This document shows positions 15,031 through 18,869 of a stretch of 18,869 bases of DNA, piece after piece. Numbering within the stretch: position 1 is the stretch's first letter; the number at the start of each line of letters is the position of its first letter. The notes below the pieces were generated by a model that saw only the letters and a program-made list of their open reading frames with translations, did not search any database and was not told the origin of the DNA. Source of the stretch: Bacteroidota bacterium (GTDB taxonomy: Bacteria > Bacteroidota > Bacteroidia > UBA7662); NCBI GenBank assembly GCA_016868875.1, contig VGFN01000016.1, positions 1 to 18,869 on the forward strand, written 5' to 3'. A program made the translations under genes and the position numbers.

Positions 15031-16656
15031 TTAGCCCTGAAAGGGGTAAGGATAGGTCGTTGGTGGCAAGAGGTTTTCTTTAATGGTACGAGCCGAAACC
15101 CAACGCAACAAATTGAGGGATGAACCGGCTTTGTCGTTGGTTCCACTGGCCCTGGCACCGCCAAAAGGCTGCTGCCCTACCACCGCCCCGGTCGGCTTAT
15201 CGTTCAAGTAAAAATTACCCGCGGCATGCCGTAGTCGCGTTGTCGCCAAATCCAAGGCGTAGCGATCGGTGGCCAATACCGCTCCGGTCAAGGCATAGGG
15301 TGAGGTGGTATTGCATAAGTCCAATACCTCTTCGAACCGATCCTCAGGATAAACATAGACCGTCAATACCGGGCCAAACAACTCTTCGCACATGGTCCTG
15401 TATTTGGGATTGGTGGTTTGAATGAGCGTAGGCTCTACAAAATAACCTAGTGACTTGTCGCAGTTTCCACCCCATACGATTTCGCAATCGGGATGCTGGC
15501 GGGCTTCCTCGATGGCAGCCTGGAGCTTGTCAAAGGACTTTTCGTCGATAACCGCGTTGATAAAATTTCCAAAATCTTCGACCCCGCCCATTTTCATATC
15601 CGAAAGGTCGGCCCGCATACGCTGCAAGACCTCGGGCCATAACACATCCGGAATATAAGCCCGCGATGCTGCAGAGCATTTTTGGCCTTGGTACTCAAAG
15701 GCACCCCGCGACAAGGCGGTGGCCACCACGTCGGCAGGGGCCGAAGCATGAGCCACCACAAAATCTTTACCGCCGGTTTCCCCCACAATGCGAGGGTAGG
15801 ATTTGTACAAGCCAATGTTACGGCCAATTTGTTCCCAAATCTGGTTAAAAACCCCGGAGGATCCGGTGAAGTGTATCCCCGCAAAATCCGGGTGACGGAA
15901 AATGACCTCACCGGCCACTGGACCGGGTACGGGGACCATGTTAATGACCCCATCGGGCAAGCCGGCCTCCTTGAACAAGCGCATCAGCCAATACGCCGAA
16001 TAAACCTGGGTATTGGCCGGTTTCCAAACCACGGTATTGCCCATCAAAGCTGCAGAACAAGGGAGATTGGCCGCGATGGACGTGAAATTGAAGGGGGTCA
16101 AGGCAAAAACAAAGCCCTCCAAGGGACGGTACTCCACCCGGTTCCACGATCCCGGTAAACTTTCGGGTTGTTGACGATAAATCTCGGTCATGTACCGGAC
16201 ATTGAACCGAAAAAAATCAATCAACTCGCAAGCCGCATCAATTTCGGCTTGGTAGGGGTTTTTACTTTGGCTCAGCATGGTCGCCGCATTGATAAGGTCA
16301 CGGTATGGACCAGCCAATAAATCCGCCATGCGCAGAAAGATGGCCGCTCTTTGTTCCCAGGGCAAGGCCTCCCAGGCCGGCTTGGCGGCCAAGGCGGCTT
16401 CGATGGCTTCCTCCACATGCGATGCGCTCCCTTCATGAAAATGCCCAAGGGTATGGGCATGATCGTGGGGTGGGGCCATGCGTCGGGTTTGCTTGCTATG
16501 CACCTCTTGACCACCGATCATCATGGGGACCTCCACTTCGCGTTGACGAAGGTCATGCAGGGTTTGTTTCAAGGACAAGGCCTCCGGGGAACCGGGAGCG
16601 TAGGATCGAACTTTTTCGTTAACAGCTGGGGGTACCGAGAAGATTCCAAACGACAT
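15031..16656 (-). CDS. pruA: L-glutamate gamma-semialdehyde (1-pyrroline-5-carboxylate) dehydrogenase
   Basis: A complete 541-aa NAD-dependent aldehyde dehydrogenase that oxidises glutamate semialdehyde to glutamate, the second step of proline breakdown. The N-terminus (GIFSVPPAVNEKVRSYAPGS, 4-22 region) is typical of the stand-alone P5CDH group. Aldehyde dehydrogenase residues are present: Asn190 in TPFNFT, Lys212 in WKPAN, general-base Glu293 in GETGGKDF and nucleophile Cys327 in GQKCSA, with EELFGPVL and PFGGARASGTNDKAG near the C-terminus. The ATG at 16656 matches family starts, and a strong -7-like element lies 18 nt upstream. The proline dehydrogenase partner (PutA/PRODH) is not in the window. 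It is divergent from the MmcQ/YjbR gene by 55 bp. Confidence 0.96.
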   Translation of the reverse strand: MSFGIFSVPPAVNEKVRSYAPGSPEALSLKQTLHDLRQREVEVPMMIGGQEVHSKQTRRMAPPHDHAHTLGHFHEGSASHVEEAIEAALAAKPAWEALPWEQRAAIFLRMADLLAGPYRDLINAATMLSQSKNPYQAEIDAACELIDFFRFNVRYMTEIYRQQPESLPGSWNRVEYRPLEGFVFALTPFNFTSIAANLPCSAALMGNTVVWKPANTQVYSAYWLMRLFKEAGLPDGVINMVPVPGPVAGEVIFRHPDFAGIHFTGSSGVFNQIWEQIGRNIGLYKSYPRIVGETGGKDFVVAHASAPADVVATALSRGAFEYQGQKCSAASRAYIPDVLWPEVLQRMRADLSDMKMGGVEDFGNFINAVIDEKSFDKLQAAIEEARQHPDCEIVWGGNCDKSLGYFVEPTLIQTTNPKYRTMCEELFGPVLTVYVYPEDRFEEVLDLCNTTSPYALTGAVLATDRYALDLATTRLRHAAGNFYLNDKPTGAVVGQQPFGGARASGTNDKAGSSLNLLRWVSARTIKENLLPPTTYPYPFQG

Positions 16657-16673
16657 ACACGATATTTAGACCA

Positions 16674-16681
16674 CAAAGGTA
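16674..16681 (-). promoter_or_regulatory. Candidate -7 promoter element for pruA (TACCTTTG)
   Basis: On the minus strand this reads TACCTTTG, one of the most typical Bacteroidota -7 boxes, placed 17 nt upstream of the pruA ATG so the leader would be very short. No TTTG is visible at the -33 spacing; the region there is C-rich. It sits in the 55-bp gap shared with the divergent gene at 16712. Confidence 0.45.
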
Positions 16682-16711
16682 CAAGCCCTCCCCCCTCAGC
16701 CCATCGCCGCC

Positions 16712-17068
16712 ATGAACCTTGAAAGCCTCCGCGATCTCTGCCTAAGTCTCCAGGACTGTACCGAGGATCTGCCTTTTGACCAAAATACCCTGGCTTTTCG
16801 GGCCCTGGGTAAGATTTTTGTGCTCACCGATTTGGTGGAATCGGATCGATTCAACGCCAAATGCGACCCGGATTGGACCCTGACCCTCCGGGAACGTTAC
16901 CCCGACGCCATCCTCCCGGGGTATCATATGAACAAAAAGCATTGGAATACCGTTCGCCTGGACGCTAAGCTCCCCGAACGCTTGTTGCAAGACCTGGTCC
17001 GCCACTCCCATGCTTTGGTTCACCCTGATTGGCGTCCATCGGCTGCCCACTATATTCGGGAATGGTGA
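16712..17068 (+). CDS. MmcQ/YjbR family protein
   Basis: A 118-aa small cytoplasmic protein of the MmcQ/YjbR family, whose fold resembles DNA-binding proteins although the cellular role is not established. Family features are visible: a start of the type MNLESLRDLCLSLQDCTED, a central beta block with ALGKIFVLTDL (31-41) and CDPDW (51-55), the conserved HMNKKHWNTV (72-81), and a C-terminal helix with LVRHSHALV (95-103). Length is normal for the family. The stop overlaps the start of the GT2 gene by 7 nt, so translation of the two is probably coupled, though no functional link is obvious. Confidence 0.88.
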   Translation: MNLESLRDLCLSLQDCTEDLPFDQNTLAFRALGKIFVLTDLVESDRFNAKCDPDWTLTLRERYPDAILPGYHMNKKHWNTVRLDAKLPERLLQDLVRHSHALVHPDWRPSAAHYIREW

Positions 17069-17832
17069 AACCAGAACCCATTTCTTCGCTGAGCCTCATC
17101 GTTCCCGTTTATAACGAAGCGGAACGGGTACCGGCCTTGTTGGAGGCTTTGAGCAGGGTCCGCTGGCCGGCTGAACTAACCCATATGGAATTCCTCTTGG
17201 TGGATGACGGGTCCACGGATGGCACCTCAGCGATCCTTGAGGCTTGGTGCCAACAGCACACCTCCTTCCATTGGATACGGCAAGAAACCAACCGCGGCAA
17301 AGGCGCGGCCGTCCAACGCGGACTTCAGATGGCGGTTGGGGATGCCGTTGGAATTCAAGACGCCGATATGGAGCTCTTGCCTTCGGATTGGCCGGCCATG
17401 CTGGAAGCCTTGGCATTGCCCGGCATGGGGATGGTAAACGGATCTCGTTACTTACCCGGTCTTTACCGGCCTTTGCACAGTTACCGCAGGTATGTTGCCA
17501 ACAAAATTTTTAGTTGGTTGACCTCGTTGCTCATCGATATCCGCATCACCGATATGGCCTGTGGGCACAAATTGTTACGAAGAGACTTGATTCTCAGCCT
17601 TGATTTACGGGAAAAGCGCTTTGGGGTGGAATCCGAGATTCTGATCAAAAGCGCCCGTATTCGGCGCAACCATATTGTGGAAATACCGGTTCATTATTTT
17701 GCAAGGCATCAGGGTGAAGGCAAAAAGTTCCGAACTCTGGACGGCCTTGGAATCCTTTGGAAGATTATTCGCTACAGCTTGGCGCCCCTACCCCCTTCGG
17801 CCTTGCGGTACCGAAAGCAATTCAAGGCTTAG
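17062..17832 (+). CDS. GT2 family polyprenyl-phosphate glycosyltransferase (Dpm1/Alg5-like)
   Basis: A 256-aa GT-A glycosyltransferase resembling dolichyl- or undecaprenyl-phosphate sugar synthases, which load a sugar from a nucleotide donor onto a lipid phosphate at the inner face of the membrane. Motifs: LIVPVYNEAERV (12-23), LLVDDGSTDGT (45-55), NRGKGAAVQRG (77-87), the metal-site stretch QDADMELLP (99-107), NGSRY (126-130), TDMACGHKLLRRD (163-175), GVESEI (188-193) and HQGEGKKFRTLDG (216-228). No C-terminal membrane helices are present. The ATG at 17062 overlaps the upstream stop by 7 nt; GTG at 17065 and TTG at 17029 are less likely. A membrane protein of GT-C character converges from the right and could use the lipid-linked sugar, but this is inference. 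Confidence 0.87.
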   Translation: MVKPEPISSLSLIVPVYNEAERVPALLEALSRVRWPAELTHMEFLLVDDGSTDGTSAILEAWCQQHTSFHWIRQETNRGKGAAVQRGLQMAVGDAVGIQDADMELLPSDWPAMLEALALPGMGMVNGSRYLPGLYRPLHSYRRYVANKIFSWLTSLLIDIRITDMACGHKLLRRDLILSLDLREKRFGVESEILIKSARIRRNHIVEIPVHYFARHQGEGKKFRTLDGLGILWKIIRYSLAPLPPSALRYRKQFKA

Positions 17833-17836
17833 TGCG

Positions 17837-17857
17837 GTCCTAAGGCCGTCCTAAGGC
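17837..17857 (+). repeat. Two direct copies of GTCCTAAGGC in a convergent gap
   Basis: The 10-base word occurs at 17837-17846 and 17848-17857, between the GT2 stop and the stop codon of the convergent membrane-protein gene, which lies inside the second copy. The first copy can pair with the end of the GT2 gene (17826-17832 with 17840-17847, one bulge, 7-nt loop). There is no T-run, so a classical terminator is not supported, though a weak bidirectional one is possible. Confidence 0.55.
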
Positions 17858-18869
17858 GACCAAATTTCGGCATCACGGTCCAACCCAAGGCGGACCCTCG
17901 CTCCGTCCGGTGGCCTTGCCATGCGGTCTAAACCGCTAGGGAAGGTGCTTTGCCACCAAACGGCCTTGAACCAATCCTTCCCGGTGGCATCCCAATGCAG
18001 CATGGCAATTCGGTATTGCCAACTTTGGTGGTATTGTAGGGCCAAGGTGTAGCCCAAAACATAGAGCAAAGCCAAAGACAACGACCAACGGCGCAAGGAG
18101 TCCAACATGCGGGGTAGCCCCGTCAACGTACGATGCAACCATCCCATGAGGGCCTGCACGACAGCAATCCCCGCGCTCACCAAGGCCGGATACCATTCCA
18201 CCATTGCCCGTCCACCCAGCGATCCCCCAAACCACCACGACCACCATGAAGCGTAAACGTAAATCACCAGCGGCAAGAGAATGACCACCGCCGTAGCCAG
18301 TGGGTACGGTTCCGGGTCTAGCGAACCCGACTTGGTGTTCCCCAAAAATCGAAGTAACGCCCAGAACCAACCCAGCACCACGGCAAACATGATGGGGTTG
18401 TACAGCAACCAACCTTTGCGGTAACTAAGCAAAAATTCCAGGATTCGAGGGTCCTTCCAAAAAAAACGTTCGCCTTGGTAGGAATAAAAAATCCATTGCC
18501 CCGTAACATAATTCCAATAAAGTGCCTGCAAAAGAAGGGGGGCCATGAAAACCAAAAAGGCGAGAAGTAGGAACATCGGTTGCGTTGATAATTTCCGAAT
18601 CTTCGCTACCAAACCCGGCCACCCCCCGTAGCATAGCGGCAAAAGACCCGCCATCAACATGGTCGGCCGAATCAAAACCAACATCCCAAAGGCCAAAGAC
18701 AGGACCAAGAACCAAGGCAACGCGATGGTAGGGGAACTAAAAGCGCGATGAGTACACCATAGCAACATCGACATCCAAAAAAAGGAAAAACTATGCGACA
18801 TGGCCGGTTCGTAAACCAAATAATTCCCCAGGTTGGTCGCGCCCACCAAGAGCAACAAGGCGAGGGCAA
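17851..18869 (-). CDS. Polytopic membrane protein, GT-C glycosyltransferase-like (5' end outside window)
   Basis: The frame runs open past the window edge, so the N-terminus, where GT-C enzymes keep their catalytic Asp/Glu loop, is missing. The visible 339 or so codons hold about seven or eight hydrophobic membrane segments. Soluble stretches recall Bacteroidota polyprenyl-phosphate-sugar-dependent membrane transferases: EPAMSHSFSFFWM near the start, then YSYQGERFFWKDPRI, LLSYRKGWLLYNP and the aromatic SWWSWWFGGSLGGRAMVE. The C-terminus is a soluble tail of about 50 residues ending EIWSP. A TTG at 18858 should not be taken as the real start. Function as a membrane sugar transferase is inferred from these motifs and the neighbouring GT2 gene; a membrane protein of unknown role is the fallback. 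Confidence 0.6.
   Translation of the reverse strand, partial: ALALLLLVGATNLGNYLVYEPAMSHSFSFFWMSMLLWCTHRAFSSPTIALPWFLVLSLAFGMLVLIRPTMLMAGLLPLCYGGWPGLVAKIRKLSTQPMFLLLAFLVFMAPLLLQALYWNYVTGQWIFYSYQGERFFWKDPRILEFLLSYRKGWLLYNPIMFAVVLGWFWALLRFLGNTKSGSLDPEPYPLATAVVILLPLVIYVYASWWSWWFGGSLGGRAMVEWYPALVSAGIAVVQALMGWLHRTLTGLPRMLDSLRRWSLSLALLYVLGYTLALQYHQSWQYRIAMLHWDATGKDWFKAVWWQSTFPSGLDRMARPPDGARVRLGLDRDAEIWSP

Noticed and set aside
15027..15045. Hairpin CCCTTT / AAAGGG with a 7-nt loop between the dehydrogenase and pruA genes
   Set aside because: It overlaps the pruA stop codon and no T-run follows on either strand, so an intrinsic terminator is not supported.

Overview
The window reads as a chromosomal segment of a Bacteroidota bacterium. 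The gene set includes a gyrB of the group's type, Bacteroidota-style FtsE, RecQ, UvrC and PruA proteins, and the OmpA-plus-TPR protein family typical of that phylum. TAnnTTTG-like -7 promoter elements sit before several genes. I cannot place it more finely. The left and right parts look moderate to fairly high in GC for the phylum, while the 6.3-10.8 kb block is clearly more AT-rich by eye. No tRNA, rRNA, CRISPR array, transposase or phage gene is visible, and the longest gene-free gaps are only about 100 bp.

Layout. (1) 1-4256, plus strand: the 3' end of gyrB, then a lolD-like lipoprotein-export ATPase, recQ and a GT4-type glycosyltransferase. They are packed with an 11-nt gap, a 20-nt overlap and a 4-nt ATGA overlap, which suggests one transcript. 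(2) 4243-6195, minus strand: ftsE followed with zero spacing by a second GT4-like glycosyltransferase. Its 3' end overlaps the first glycosyltransferase gene tail to tail. (3) 6299-10773, plus strand: an envelope cassette of a secreted OmpA/TPR protein, an SH3-NlpC/P60 cysteine peptidase and a second OmpA/TPR protein that is a predicted lipoprotein. It is divergent from ftsE. (4) 10781-13993, minus strand: DNA-repair genes xseA and uvrC, separated by a 105-bp gap that holds four degenerate tandem units of about 24 bp ending at the uvrC start. (5) 14072-16656: 3-hydroxyacyl/3-hydroxybutyryl-CoA dehydrogenase (plus) convergent with pruA, the proline-catabolic aldehyde dehydrogenase (minus). (6) 16712-17832, plus strand: a MmcQ/YjbR-family protein overlapping a polyprenyl-phosphate-type GT2 glycosyltransferase. 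A large membrane protein of GT-C character, cut by the window end, converges on it.

How they fit together. Most of the window is conserved housekeeping. The least ordinary parts are the peptidoglycan-facing OmpA/TPR-NlpC/P60-OmpA/TPR cassette next to ftsE, the tandem repeat in front of uvrC, the non-standard RecQ domain order, the Glu-to-His change in the second GT4 enzyme, and the possible GT2/GT-C lipid-linked sugar pair at the right edge. None of these is proof of a new system. The envelope cassette and the uvrC repeat deserve the closest second look.
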